From IMG/VR virus record IMGVR_UViG_3300032050_000004, positions 124,001-188,000 of that record: a stretch of DNA of 64,000 bases; one strand, 5' to 3'. The stretch comes from a virus. Both the position numbers and the translations under genes were made by a program. Shown here in pieces: positions 27,501 to 34,064 of this stretch; positions within the stretch are counted from its first letter, which is position 1; each line of letters opens with the position of its first letter. The notes beneath the pieces are model-generated. The model was not told the DNA's origin and ran no database searches. It saw only the letters and a program-made list of their open reading frames with translations.

Positions 27501-29032
27501 GCTTTTTTCGCAGCATCTGATAATCTTGAATTTATTCTATTTGTTACAGATTCTACATCTTCTCCTGATGCTTCAGCAATTTTTTGAATTTTCTGTCTAT
27601 CGATCATAGACAGTTGCAACTTACCATCCTTATTTAACTTTCCAATATCGGAAGTCATTTGGGTCATAAGCTTATCCATAGCTTCTGGACCATCTTGAGC
27701 AGCTTTCATTAAATCCATAAATGAAACCTGTGCTGCAGCACCACCAAGCAAACTCAAATCAGCTGATGCTTCAAGAGCTGCATTGATATCTAAAAATTTA
27801 TCTGAAGCATCTAATAATTTATTAATATCAGTGCCCATTTTTTCGGCTTTTGCTGCCATTCTAGCAAGTGATTCTTCACCAGCTTTGAATCCCATTCTAG
27901 CAAATCTTGGAAAAACATCTTGGAATTTTTTAGCTACAGCCGTTACATTAACTCCAAACCTTGTTGATGCTTTAGAAATATCTACAAAAGCTTTTCTTGC
28001 TTTTTCAGCATTAGCCCCATAAAACATCATTTGACCAGTCAATTGACCGACATTTTCTAATGCTATACCAGTTGCGTCTGACACTGCAGCAACTTGTTTT
28101 GCAGTAGCAGCTAAATTTTGAACGTTTGTTGATTTAGCGTATTCACCAATATTTTTTACTAATGTAAAAGCTTTTTCATTGTCTAAACCGAATTGGGCCC
28201 CATACTTTACAAGTTCAGACATTGAACTTGATGCTTTAGAAAAACCAGCAGTTGGAATCTGGAACTCTCTTTTTATATTAGATAATTTTTTATCAAAATC
28301 CATAAGATTTTGAATTATCTTACCAAACCCAATATAATTTAAAATATTGTCACCAATTTGTCTGAACAAATTGTTCCAATTCATTATAACTTTAGTTGTT
28401 TTTTGTGCTGCCGGTTCAAAGGATTCTAATTGTTGCCTAAATCTATTTGTTCCTTTATCTCCATCTCCTCCGGGTTTGAAATAATCTTTCATTCCCTGAA
28501 ATCCTTTTTTATCTCCTAGAAAATCACGGAGCCTCTTCATCCCTTCGTCTCCAAATTTCTTATAGAAAGTTGCAATATCTCCAGTCTTGAAAGCTTTTTG
28601 CATTTCATTACCCATTTCTGGGAATGATGCTTTAAAATCACTTATTAATGAATTTAAATTTATTTGAGCTTGTATATCTTTCGGATCTGGTAAAGCATTT
28701 CTAAAAGCTGAATTGAATTCTTCGCCAATACTAGCAGCAATTTCTGGAGCTGTAGCTTCAAGATCATCAAACATCGTAGCAATATCTCTTTTCGCTTGCT
28801 CGACTTCTACTTCAATTGTATCAAATGCCTGACTTAAACGCAGACCAAAGGCTTCTCCAACTTCATCCAAACCTCTGTTGAAATCCTCCATGGAAGCTTG
28901 AGTGTCTCTTGTACTTTTTTGAACTTTTCTTTGCTCACGTTCAAGACTTCTCAAAAGCTTTGCTTGTTCTTCTGTTAATGTACCAGCAGCTTTTAATTCT
29001 TTAATTAATTGTTTGACTTGATTAGCGTCCAT
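21515..29032 (-). CDS. Tail tape measure protein with 56-residue hydrophobic repeats
   Basis: A 2505-residue protein that would fill the tail tube and set its length. The first 300 residues are charged and coiled-coil-like (TEEQAKLLRSLEREQRKVQK). Residues about 300-620 resemble the conserved tape-measure region. From about 620 the protein is strongly hydrophobic and alanine-rich. From about 900 to 2310 it consists of roughly 25 copies of a 56-residue unit with LNPKNLxxTAxTLSxxSxxF, then KLGLVSxxTPLALLAAxGI and LxVTKxLxxVPx. The last 200 residues are polar, ending in QLQQIIVEANYNRT. If the common rule of about 0.15 nm per residue holds, the tail would be about 375 nm, which is inference. A tandem terminator lies just upstream, so a promoter at 29037-29060 probably starts the tail operon. 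Confidence 0.88.
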   Translation of the reverse strand: MDANQVKQLIKELKAAGTLTEEQAKLLRSLEREQRKVQKSTRDTQASMEDFNRGLDEVGEAFGLRLSQAFDTIEVEVEQAKRDIATMFDDLEATAPEIAASIGEEFNSAFRNALPDPKDIQAQINLNSLISDFKASFPEMGNEMQKAFKTGDIATFYKKFGDEGMKRLRDFLGDKKGFQGMKDYFKPGGDGDKGTNRFRQQLESFEPAAQKTTKVIMNWNNLFRQIGDNILNYIGFGKIIQNLMDFDKKLSNIKREFQIPTAGFSKASSSMSELVKYGAQFGLDNEKAFTLVKNIGEYAKSTNVQNLAATAKQVAAVSDATGIALENVGQLTGQMMFYGANAEKARKAFVDISKASTRFGVNVTAVAKKFQDVFPRFARMGFKAGEESLARMAAKAEKMGTDINKLLDASDKFLDINAALEASADLSLLGGAAAQVSFMDLMKAAQDGPEAMDKLMTQMTSDIGKLNKDGKLQLSMIDRQKIQKIAEASGEDVESVTNRINSRLSDAAKKAAIPPGVFNALSDDEKDFLLSKAVKQGGKWKFEGLEGMQDLKNVSKGSIQAMMNKSKSDAENMEKAAKSRQALEEKLNNLANEVLATFTMFQPYLEMLKHALDKLRAIFVRVGNVIDKVFGAETGKWVKAMALLGGILMLTFGPSAMAKFAGILFRGITSPLKMLSGLGSQIKSAFAGVGGGASKKATETLASKVTTQTPDIGGKMKGMKTPPTMLQQFSKINPAQILSLAAAFVALGIAMLLIGKGIQFAATGFATLVNSFNNAKNAGAALGAIAIVMGGFVAMVYILATASSIAAIPLLALGAAMLMLGASVYLAAKGFSILVPAIISMGKNIGATFKGAAGLIALAAALVIISPALLIFGAAGLIAAPAMIAFGYFLRGLGAAKGVNPKIISQIGDSMGSIAWGLTKLGLVAGPAALAMVSAGALMVVAVALKNISAVDVKKVSQFGQSLALISMSMIKGLVKLALVSPFAVLAMASAVSINIISQALSRIKIIDLAKMQNFGDSMGKVGSAMIKGLIKLGLVSPFTVLAIVSAGAINLISRMLADVKIVDLKKMQAFGQSLAAVSASFIFGLIKLGLVSPFVVLGVVSAAGINLISRLLNNVPVLNPKNLGMTASTMASTSGKFAKAMLKLGLVSVLTPLALLATLGILGVTKMLKAVPTLNAKTLTTTAGTVSKVVWPFTKAFLKLQPLAAFTPLALVAAAGILGVTKMLKAVPMLNPAFLIVTSSVLSKIAWPFTKSLIKLGALSVFTPFAILAAFGILTVTKTLAKVTPLNAAILITTASILNTVSGKFGKSLFKLGLLGVFAIPAIYAARSLVSITSSLSKITPLNMAILINTANALSLSSSAFSKGLKKLGFIGFLAIPAMIAAKSISIITKFLANVTPLDPVKLVMTGVAISLSAQAFSKGMKKLGFIGFFAVPALIAAKSILLITNILSRVPVLNPGILITNAITLSIISTPLSMGLKKIALLSPVAALSSISSIFILKTVRLLNQIPLLSPVKLLTTALTLSAMSTPLAKGLFKISLLTSVAMLASMSSLFILKATKYLAGIPMLNPIKLITTAVTLATMSGPLSNGLKKIGLTAPFAKLASNAALNIFKTATFLRGVPFLSPTRFLTLAYILSNTSEPIAKGLSKLSNAASVANKAAQAASGLRRVTFILLMTLPINAGKLLNIASVMTSTMGPISKGLLKLSAAGFLANRAVKAANSLLKITKTLSNLPVVSQSALKQLATTLSSTAWKLTKGLGKFAGITTVIGPAVVVAKGINSISRNLSSMPAINASSLINLASTLSKTSGKLFWGLTKFAASSVPILPAIAVAEGVKFITKQLSQVVPIDTKKLSNIAFSLAFISPVLTAGFKTFAKMGSSVIGAIFAAKGIVSVTNSLKNALHINSKKLINIGDTLYYASPNLSRGFITFSRAGYYAGLAIVAAKSLVFITRLLRGTVPLNFAKMFNIGFVLATTSSSIVVGIKKLSSGMPFVIPAISAARGLVPISKFLSQVVFVPLKNMQQLGTVLNNTSGAIVKGLVKFLGIRALVSPAITSANRLVQLSKIINQIQPIVAKNLNKLASVTSSTSWKLGKALFKFAGIRAVTTPAISAARGLVTLTQVINQIQTIFNKNLLQLSTVLGFRSIPLLKAIVKFSSITPFVAPAILTAKGLVSLTKNINQIQTIFFKNLLSLGTVLTATSGRLIKGLIKFSAVAFFTGPAIVSAIGVRKLSRILLGIVTLSPVPLITLASLLSATASTMISGLVRWSMMIPFIIPAIFSVLGVTRIFRSLASIANLKIDGILAQVPIINSLIAPIMRFSMIGIVAPQLIAAGFALMILGKSLKSATSGFTSFSLVPWPLFASALPTISGLTSTLISFGTRGLTASSGIISMASSLNVLGRSLNNVSSSFGISTKSMADYNKEKDRLKTVATAPKPGGNNEISLIQRAKAAAALGTDLTTTRREGAVAGGRETAGTQVVQIKPIQIDLKLNGRQLQQIIVEANYNRT
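22100..26330 (-). repeat. 168-base coding repeats in the tape measure gene
   Basis: About 25 tandem units of 56 codons, diverged at DNA level but aligned in protein by a KLGLVSxxTPLAL-type core followed by a KxLxxVPxLNP-type joint. The period is clear between 24.5 and 26.3 kb and weaker toward 22 kb. Confidence 0.75.
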
Positions 29033-29052
29033 TGAAAATAAATATAGCTCAA

Positions 29053-29060
29053 AATAAATA
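29053..29060 (-). promoter_or_regulatory. Candidate late promoter box for the tail operon
   Basis: TATTTATT on the minus strand, 20 bases upstream of the tape measure ATG and directly after two terminators. A second copy is at 29037-29044, 4 bases from the ATG. Confidence 0.45.
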
Positions 29061-29067
29061 TTAATGA

Positions 29068-29093
29068 ATAAAAAAACCCCTTGAATAAGGGGT
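29068..29093 (-). terminator. Rho-independent terminator (second of a tandem pair)
   Basis: On the minus strand a perfect ACCCCTT/AAGGGGT stem with a 4-base loop is followed by seven T. It lies between the membrane protein gene and the tape measure. Confidence 0.8.
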
Positions 29094-29112
29094 GTGAAAA
29101 ATATTATAAAAT

Positions 29113-29142
29113 AAAAAAACCTCTAGTTGTTACTAGAGGTTT
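29113..29142 (-). terminator. Rho-independent terminator (first of a tandem pair)
   Basis: On the minus strand AAACCTCTAGT pairs perfectly with ACTAGAGGTTT over a 4-base loop and is followed by a T tract. It terminates leftward transcripts from the 186-residue membrane protein gene. Confidence 0.82.
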
Positions 29143-29162
29143 CCTACTTAAAAAAATAATTA

Positions 29163-29723
29163 TTATTTTATTTTAGCTCCACGCATAAAATCGATTAATT
29201 CTTTTGCAGGTTTTTTACATTCGTAATCTAATCTTTCAATTGCTCTTTTAGTGTTTGGATATTTAGATAGTTCCCTTACAGAACCCTCTGTCAAACCTCC
29301 AGTTTGTGCAAAGAATTTAGCCTTTTCCGTATTTGATAATGTTCTCATATGTTGATCACGAACTCTGAACCACCAAGTCAGTCCCGGATATTGTTTTTCG
29401 AAAGAATCATCTCTTGTGTTGATTACTTTTATTGAGCCGTCGTCGATACCTTCTCTAATTTGACGATTCAATTCAAAATCCAGAGGTCCATTTATAGAGT
29501 GTGCTCCACCGAACTGTAATATTCCAATTATAAATTGTACCAAACAGAACAATCCAAGAAATAATGGCAAATCTTCTTCTCCCAAGAAATAAGATTGATA
29601 TTTAAATAGAATATAGGAATAAAGACACATTCTAATAAATCCTACACCTCTGCTTTCTTCTCTTGGCCAACCTATGAAATTAGACCAAGCCCAAATGAAT
29701 ATTGATGCTATTGCGTTTCCCAT
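29163..29723 (-). CDS. Membrane protein, unknown function
   Basis: Unrecognised 186-residue protein. Two likely membrane helices occur, around residues 28-45 (RMCLYSYILFKYQSYFLG) and 52-70 (LPLFLGLFCLVQFIIGIL). A polar, probably cytoplasmic C-terminal domain of about 110 residues follows, with EKQYPGLTWWFRVRDQHMRT and a helical TEGSVRELSKYPNTKRAIER. No family assignment. It ends just before the tandem terminators that isolate it from the tape measure gene. Confidence 0.75.
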   Translation of the reverse strand: MGNAIASIFIWAWSNFIGWPREESRGVGFIRMCLYSYILFKYQSYFLGEEDLPLFLGLFCLVQFIIGILQFGGAHSINGPLDFELNRQIREGIDDGSIKVINTRDDSFEKQYPGLTWWFRVRDQHMRTLSNTEKAKFFAQTGGLTEGSVRELSKYPNTKRAIERLDYECKKPAKELIDFMRGAKIK

Positions 29724-29772
29724 GACTTTTTTTTAATTTAAACGTAAAAATATAAAAAAAGTTACAAGGTGT

Positions 29773-29796
29773 AAAAAGCTGATTTTCAGCGTTTTT
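29773..29796 (-). terminator. Possible terminator overlapping the stop of the upstream gene
   Basis: On the minus strand GCTGA-AAA-TCAGC followed by TTTTT, with the TGA of the 366-residue gene inside the stem. Confidence 0.5.
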
Positions 29797-30886
29797 TCTT
29801 AAATTTGGGTAGTTTTTCTTTCTCTGGCTCATTTTTATTCCCAGAAATAGCGTTTTTATACGCCTCCCAAAAGTTATTTATTTTAGAGTTAATTATTTTA
29901 AACTCTTTGGTCAATTCTTGGATGTCAGACATTATTTCATCCACATTCTCGTTATTATCTATTTGAGATTTAATTCTATAAATTTCATTAGATGTTATAT
30001 AAGAAGAACTTCCCATTCCCCTATTAACTTGAAAATTCAATAAATAATTTTTTATTTTAAGTATATCAGTAAAAAGATTCTTTAATTTTTCATTTTCAGA
30101 TTCTCTAACTATTCTATTCATTTGATTAAAATCTTCCAAACTTAATTTTAAATCGAAATTATTTTTAGTTTCTTTTATTAAATCCTGCAATTTGAGAAAT
30201 TTATCAGATATTTCTGATTTAGATGGTAATGGTTTAAGTCTGTTAAGTGCTTGTGAACCTGATATTTTTCCTTGAAATTTTCCCGTTATCCAATTACCAT
30301 CAAAATTTATAGATTGTCTGGATTTATTTGCCTGTAATTTACCGGATATTTTTTCTGCCACATAAGAAGCAGAAGAATCCAAAAGCCATGAAATGCCATA
30401 AACATCTTCCTCTAAATCATAACATACAAAATCTCTAACATTTATTTTTCTGTAAGCTCCCATTCCAACACCATTTACAGTATTTTCAATATAGAGTTCA
30501 GAATAATTTTTAATTATTTTATCCTGATCAATCATAATTCCTCCATTAGGAATTATTTGAATTCTTGGTTTTCTATAAGAGGTTTTTTTCTGTTTGCTAT
30601 CCTGTTTATCCTTTTTTTGAACGGGGGCATAATCCTTTCCACAAGTATCTGGATTCAATAAATAACCAGCCTTATATTTTTCAATATTTGCTTGATAAGA
30701 AAGATCCCTTTGTGTTTGTATTTGTTTTTTTTCACTTGATGATAAGTTGATAGGTTTACCTGTCCTTGAAACACGAGCTTGATAATCATTACCATCATTG
30801 GATGAGGAAAAGAATTTAGCTATTTTGCCAAATATCTCATCCATTCTTTTATCATGATCTCTATGTGAATTAATTGGATCTTTCAT
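29786..30886 (-). CDS. Unknown protein, possibly virion-associated
   Basis: Unrecognised 366-residue protein. The first 110 residues are polar and lysine/glutamine rich with a histidine/aspartate-rich start (NSHRDHDKRMDEIFGKIAKF). A compact central domain has NGGIMIDQDKIIKNY and YDLEEDVYGISWLLDSSASYV with a glycine-rich GKFQGKISGSQALNRL. The last 130 residues form long helices, probably coiled coil, and end in a basic PKFKKKR tail. A TATTTATT box 13 bases upstream suggests expression with virion genes. No function can be assigned. Confidence 0.72.
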   Translation of the reverse strand: MKDPINSHRDHDKRMDEIFGKIAKFFSSSNDGNDYQARVSRTGKPINLSSSEKKQIQTQRDLSYQANIEKYKAGYLLNPDTCGKDYAPVQKKDKQDSKQKKTSYRKPRIQIIPNGGIMIDQDKIIKNYSELYIENTVNGVGMGAYRKINVRDFVCYDLEEDVYGISWLLDSSASYVAEKISGKLQANKSRQSINFDGNWITGKFQGKISGSQALNRLKPLPSKSEISDKFLKLQDLIKETKNNFDLKLSLEDFNQMNRIVRESENEKLKNLFTDILKIKNYLLNFQVNRGMGSSSYITSNEIYRIKSQIDNNENVDEIMSDIQELTKEFKIINSKINNFWEAYKNAISGNKNEPEKEKLPKFKKKR

Positions 30887-30899
30887 GGTATTTTACTAA

Positions 30900-30907
30900 A
30901 ATAAATA
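30900..30907 (-). promoter_or_regulatory. Candidate late promoter box
   Basis: TATTTATT on the minus strand, 13 bases upstream of the 366-residue gene. Confidence 0.4.
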
Positions 30908-30913
30908 TAAATA

Positions 30914-30949
30914 AAAAAAAAGACTAGATCGAAATCTAGCCTTTTTTTT
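30914..30949 (-). terminator. Rho-independent terminator after the histone-like gene
   Basis: On the minus strand AAAAAGGCTAGAT pairs with ATCTAGTCTTTTT (one G-U) and ends in a T tract. Confidence 0.8.
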
Positions 30950-30969
30950 GCAGTCTCAGAAGCCTTTTT

Positions 30970-31155
30970 TTATTCTGGCTTTTCAGCCTTCATATTGTCA
31001 GAAATTTCTTTTCTTGTGTCTTTAACAAATTTTCCAATTTCTTGTAATACTTTTCTCGCTCTACGTCCAGCAACTTTTTTACCCTTATCTTCAAAGGAAG
31101 TCATTTCTGTGTTGAATTGCTCTACGAGCTGCATCAATTGTTCTCTTGAGTTCAT
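30970..31155 (-). CDS. Histone H1-like (Hc1 type) DNA-binding protein
   Basis: A 61-residue basic, helical protein. The middle KGKKVAGRRARKVLQEIGKF and following KDTRKEISD match the short Hc1-type histone H1-like proteins known from Chlamydia and widespread in Bacteroidota, where they bind and compact DNA. Being a single small helix-rich unit, it lacks the long lysine-alanine tail of larger Hc1 proteins. A phage copy might condense DNA in the head or act on the host chromosome; which is not shown by the sequence. It is followed by a strong terminator. Confidence 0.72.
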   Translation of the reverse strand: MNSREQLMQLVEQFNTEMTSFEDKGKKVAGRRARKVLQEIGKFVKDTRKEISDNMKAEKPE

Positions 31156-31182
31156 TTTTTTATGATTTTTATGTTTAACAAA

Positions 31183-31557
31183 TTAAATACTTTTTACTAA
31201 TATTTCCAAATTTTTCTCAGCTTTTTGGATTAAATTATTTCGAATTTCTAATTCAATAATATCATTTTTTTCACTAAAATTTTGACTTAATTCAATAAAT
31301 TCATCATCTGTGATTTCATAAGATGCAAATTCAATATAATTTCCTACAATAATACTTATTTTAGGTTTTTCTCCTTGCAATTTGAATATTTGGATATTAC
31401 ATAGAATTGGCTCTGCTAAAAAAGATGGTAATTGAATGCTGTAAGAACTAATTAATGGTGTCTCAGATACATCATGAGATACATCCGGGTTCATATTTTG
31501 AACCGAAACCTCCCAAAGTTTAATTAAGGTTTCTTTATTGAAATCTATTTTTTCCAT
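31183..31557 (-). CDS. Hypothetical protein
   Basis: Unrecognised 124-residue protein. The centre is beta-rich (PSFLAEPILCNIQIFKLQGE, then KISIIVGNYIEFASYEITDD), and a charged C-terminal helix follows (EIRNNLIQKAEKNLEILVK). No signal peptide or membrane segment is seen. It lies 27 bases before the histone-like gene and after the two gp26-like genes on the same strand, so a tail-assembly accessory role is possible but unsupported. Confidence 0.7.
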   Translation of the reverse strand: MEKIDFNKETLIKLWEVSVQNMNPDVSHDVSETPLISSYSIQLPSFLAEPILCNIQIFKLQGEKPKISIIVGNYIEFASYEITDDEFIELSQNFSEKNDIIELEIRNNLIQKAEKNLEILVKSI

Positions 31558-31612
31558 TTTTTAATATATTTTTATAAAAATAAACAATTTTATATCAAAA
31601 AACAATATTTAA

Positions 31613-32566
31613 TTAACTTCTTCTAGCTTTGTCAGCTGCAGATTGTTCTGCTTGATTTCTTTTTTCAATTTCTTCTGAAATTCTTTGTAATGACCACCTT
31701 CTCTCAACCGTAGACATGTTGTAAATATCTTCTCTATTTACACCTTTCCCATAGTACCAAATTAAAAAAACTTCCTCCCACAAGTTTGATTTATAAGAAG
31801 GATCAAGTGTAAAAATTGTATCATTTATGTATAAATAAGTAGAATACTCTTCGTTACAATTATTGCATTTTATTGGTATATTACTATCAATTCCCGGCTC
31901 AACCATTTCCATATACTCTCTCAAATCAGTTGAATCTCTAATAGGAAATTTCTTTATAATTTTCGATATATATATCTTATCAGTAATTCCATTTATACTG
32001 TGTATTTGATTTTGAAATTTTAAGGTAACACTTGAATTATATTTTTTATTATCTTTTTTCTCTTTTTCTATCGAGACATTTATGCTTTTTTCATGTTTTA
32101 CTCTCAAAGGTTCAAATTTGATTATTACTTTTTCGCCATTTAATTTCATTTTAGGCATTTCAAAAGTAAATAAACCATCTTCATCGGGCTTTTCTGTTAT
32201 TTCCTTTGCTCCTAAACTTGATAATTCAAATTTAGTTTCACCAGTAATTTTGCAACTTGGACATTCTGTAATTATCGGAAAATTATCACCATAAGATGTA
32301 GATCTTAAATATAGTAAAATTGATTGTTTGTCACCAACCAATAAATCATTTATATCAAATTCCTTATTTATAATTACAGAATTTAAAACTAAATCTAAAC
32401 CATATCCATTTTCCATTAAGGAAGGTTGGGTCAATACATTCTCTTCCCTTGCGGTTATATATTTTACATACAACACCGAGGTTTTTGAAGAATAAAAAAG
32501 TCCCATACTAGGCAAGGTAATTGCGTCGAATGGGACATCTATGTTTTGTATAAAGTTAAAATTCAC
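31613..32566 (-). CDS. T4 gp26-like baseplate protein, paralogue 2
   Basis: A 317-residue member of the T4 baseplate protein family, which in T4 (gp26) helps form the baseplate hub. Signatures shared with the upstream neighbour are ITLPSMGLFYSSKTSVLYVK, TAREENVLTQPSLMENG, LLVGDKQSILLYLRSTSYGD and a split zinc ribbon, CPSC then CNNC. An extra C-terminal 70 residues (VFLIWYYGKGVNREDIYNMS) are not in the paralogue. The start is a GTG at 32566; an overlapping ATG in another frame reads ATGTGA and stops at once. It follows the paralogue after 17 bases. Confidence 0.75.
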   Translation of the reverse strand: MNFNFIQNIDVPFDAITLPSMGLFYSSKTSVLYVKYITAREENVLTQPSLMENGYGLDLVLNSVIINKEFDINDLLVGDKQSILLYLRSTSYGDNFPIITECPSCKITGETKFELSSLGAKEITEKPDEDGLFTFEMPKMKLNGEKVIIKFEPLRVKHEKSINVSIEKEKKDNKKYNSSVTLKFQNQIHSINGITDKIYISKIIKKFPIRDSTDLREYMEMVEPGIDSNIPIKCNNCNEEYSTYLYINDTIFTLDPSYKSNLWEEVFLIWYYGKGVNREDIYNMSTVERRWSLQRISEEIEKRNQAEQSAADKARRS

Positions 32567-32583
32567 ATAGTTTTTTTTAATAA

Positions 32584-33462
32584 TTAAATTTTGGCATTAG
32601 GCCAGAATAATTTTGGTGTAATAGGAATGTCACCATCAAAATTATGACTACAATTTGTACATGTGTAATTTGTTTCGAGTTTCAACCCCGGTTCAACTTC
32701 AGCTACATACTCTCTCAAAAATAAACTATCGATAGCAGGCATATTTGAAATTGCTTTTTTAATTTGAAGTTTATCTCTATTTCCATTTACTTCCATAATC
32801 TGTAATAAAAATCTTTCAGTTAAGAGGTTGGAATATACAACTCCCTTTTTACCCTTCTTGTTTTTTCCAGAAAGTTGAGAAAGATAATTTTCATCTTTAC
32901 CATTCAATAATCTGAATTTTACTTTCCATTTAGATTTGGGAAGATCAACAAAAAATTCTCCATTACTATCTGGCATAGACTCTAATGGTTTTGGTTCTAT
33001 TTCAGAAATTTTTACGATTGTAGAAAAATCTTCACTACAATCAGGACAGTTGATTTTTACTTCATAATCATCACCATAACCTTCTTTTCTCAAATACATC
33101 AATACTGCATTTCTATCGCCAACAACCATATCATCAGCATTCAATGAATTATCAATAATTGCATTATCTAAAAGAACATCTAATACTTTTCCGTTTCTAA
33201 TTAGATCAGGAGAGGTAAGAATATTTTCATCCTCAGCTGTCAAATGTTTAATTTTTACTACAGATTGTTTATTTCTGTAGAAAACACCTTTTGATGGTAA
33301 TTGCACTGTGTCTGTTATTACTGGAAATTCATCATCTACAATTTGATTTAACATGTATTCTGGAATTTCTGCATTGTTCATTGCAGCAGCAGCAACATTT
33401 ACTTTTTCTTGATCAACAGGTCTTTTCTGACCAAGGTTAATGACGTTATCTTGTTCGCTCAT
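32584..33462 (-). CDS. T4 gp26-like baseplate protein, paralogue 1
   Basis: A 292-residue protein of the T4 baseplate (gp26) family. The conserved core runs VQLPSKGVFYRNKQSVVKIK, TAEDENILTSPDLIRNGK, VLDVLLDNAIID and VVGDRNAVLMYLRKEGYGDD. A zinc ribbon is split between CPDC near residue 140 and CTNC near residue 270. The N-terminal 45 residues are polar and disordered-looking. It lies directly upstream of a clear paralogue, so the pair arose by duplication and may form a hetero-oligomer or play chaperone and hub roles separately; the latter is inference. Confidence 0.78.
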   Translation of the reverse strand: MSEQDNVINLGQKRPVDQEKVNVAAAAMNNAEIPEYMLNQIVDDEFPVITDTVQLPSKGVFYRNKQSVVKIKHLTAEDENILTSPDLIRNGKVLDVLLDNAIIDNSLNADDMVVGDRNAVLMYLRKEGYGDDYEVKINCPDCSEDFSTIVKISEIEPKPLESMPDSNGEFFVDLPKSKWKVKFRLLNGKDENYLSQLSGKNKKGKKGVVYSNLLTERFLLQIMEVNGNRDKLQIKKAISNMPAIDSLFLREYVAEVEPGLKLETNYTCTNCSHNFDGDIPITPKLFWPNAKI

Positions 33463-33539
33463 AATTTATTTTTGTTTATAACTATATTTCAAAAAAAATA
33501 TATGATAAAAATTAAATAATAAACGAAAAATGTAAATTA

Positions 33540-33983
33540 TTAATTTATTTTTTTTAAAATTTCTGATTTTATAAAATCGGGATTATCATAAATATCATGT
33601 TCCCAAAATCTCAAAATTTCATAGCCCAAACCTTTAGCTATTATATCTTTATCTTTGTCGTTTCTTTTAGATCTTTTTTGTATTTCATTTAGTTCAGAAT
33701 ATTCTTTTCCAAACCCATGCCAATAATCACCATCAACTTCTATTAAAAGATTAGCTTTAGGTACAAAATAATCAAATATTTTATCTTTTATAATTTTTTG
33801 ACTGAAATGATATATATCCATTTCATTCAATATCTCACCTAAACGAATTTCGGGACCAGTGGGGTTCCAATACATTTTTTTTGCTTGTTTCTCCACATAG
33901 TTTTTTTTCTGAGTTGGAGTTTTTGGAATCTTTAATTTTTTTTTCTCCTGTTTTAACAACCAGTTTATTTTGGATTTTGACAT
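33540..33983 (-). CDS. Vsr/DUF559-like endonuclease (PD-(D/E)XK type)
   Basis: A 147-residue predicted DNA endonuclease. The first 45 residues are lysine-rich. The core has TGPEIRLGEILNEM, then the catalytic-type FDYFVPKANLLIEVDGDYWH with D and E/D pairs of the restriction-endonuclease fold, and ends with GYEILRFWEHDI, a hallmark of Vsr-like and group-specific homing nucleases. The initial E, later D and E-V-D spacing suit metal-dependent cleavage. It stands alone between a terminator and the gp26-like gene, as freestanding homing nucleases in T4-like phages often do. Repair (Vsr) or homing cannot be distinguished from sequence alone. Confidence 0.75.
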   Translation of the reverse strand: MSKSKINWLLKQEKKKLKIPKTPTQKKNYVEKQAKKMYWNPTGPEIRLGEILNEMDIYHFSQKIIKDKIFDYFVPKANLLIEVDGDYWHGFGKEYSELNEIQKRSKRNDKDKDIIAKGLGYEILRFWEHDIYDNPDFIKSEILKKIN

Positions 33984-33994
33984 ATTTTCTTTTT

Positions 33995-34024
33995 AAAAAA
34001 ACCCACTCTTTTTTAAGGAGTGGG
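33995..34024 (-). terminator. Rho-independent terminator
   Basis: On the minus strand GCCCACTC... pairs as CCCACTC/GAGTGGG and is followed by seven T. It ends the transcript of the 252-residue gene just before the nuclease gene. Confidence 0.8.
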
Positions 34025-34064
34025 CTCAATCTAACAACTAAAAATCAACTAAAACTATGAACAA

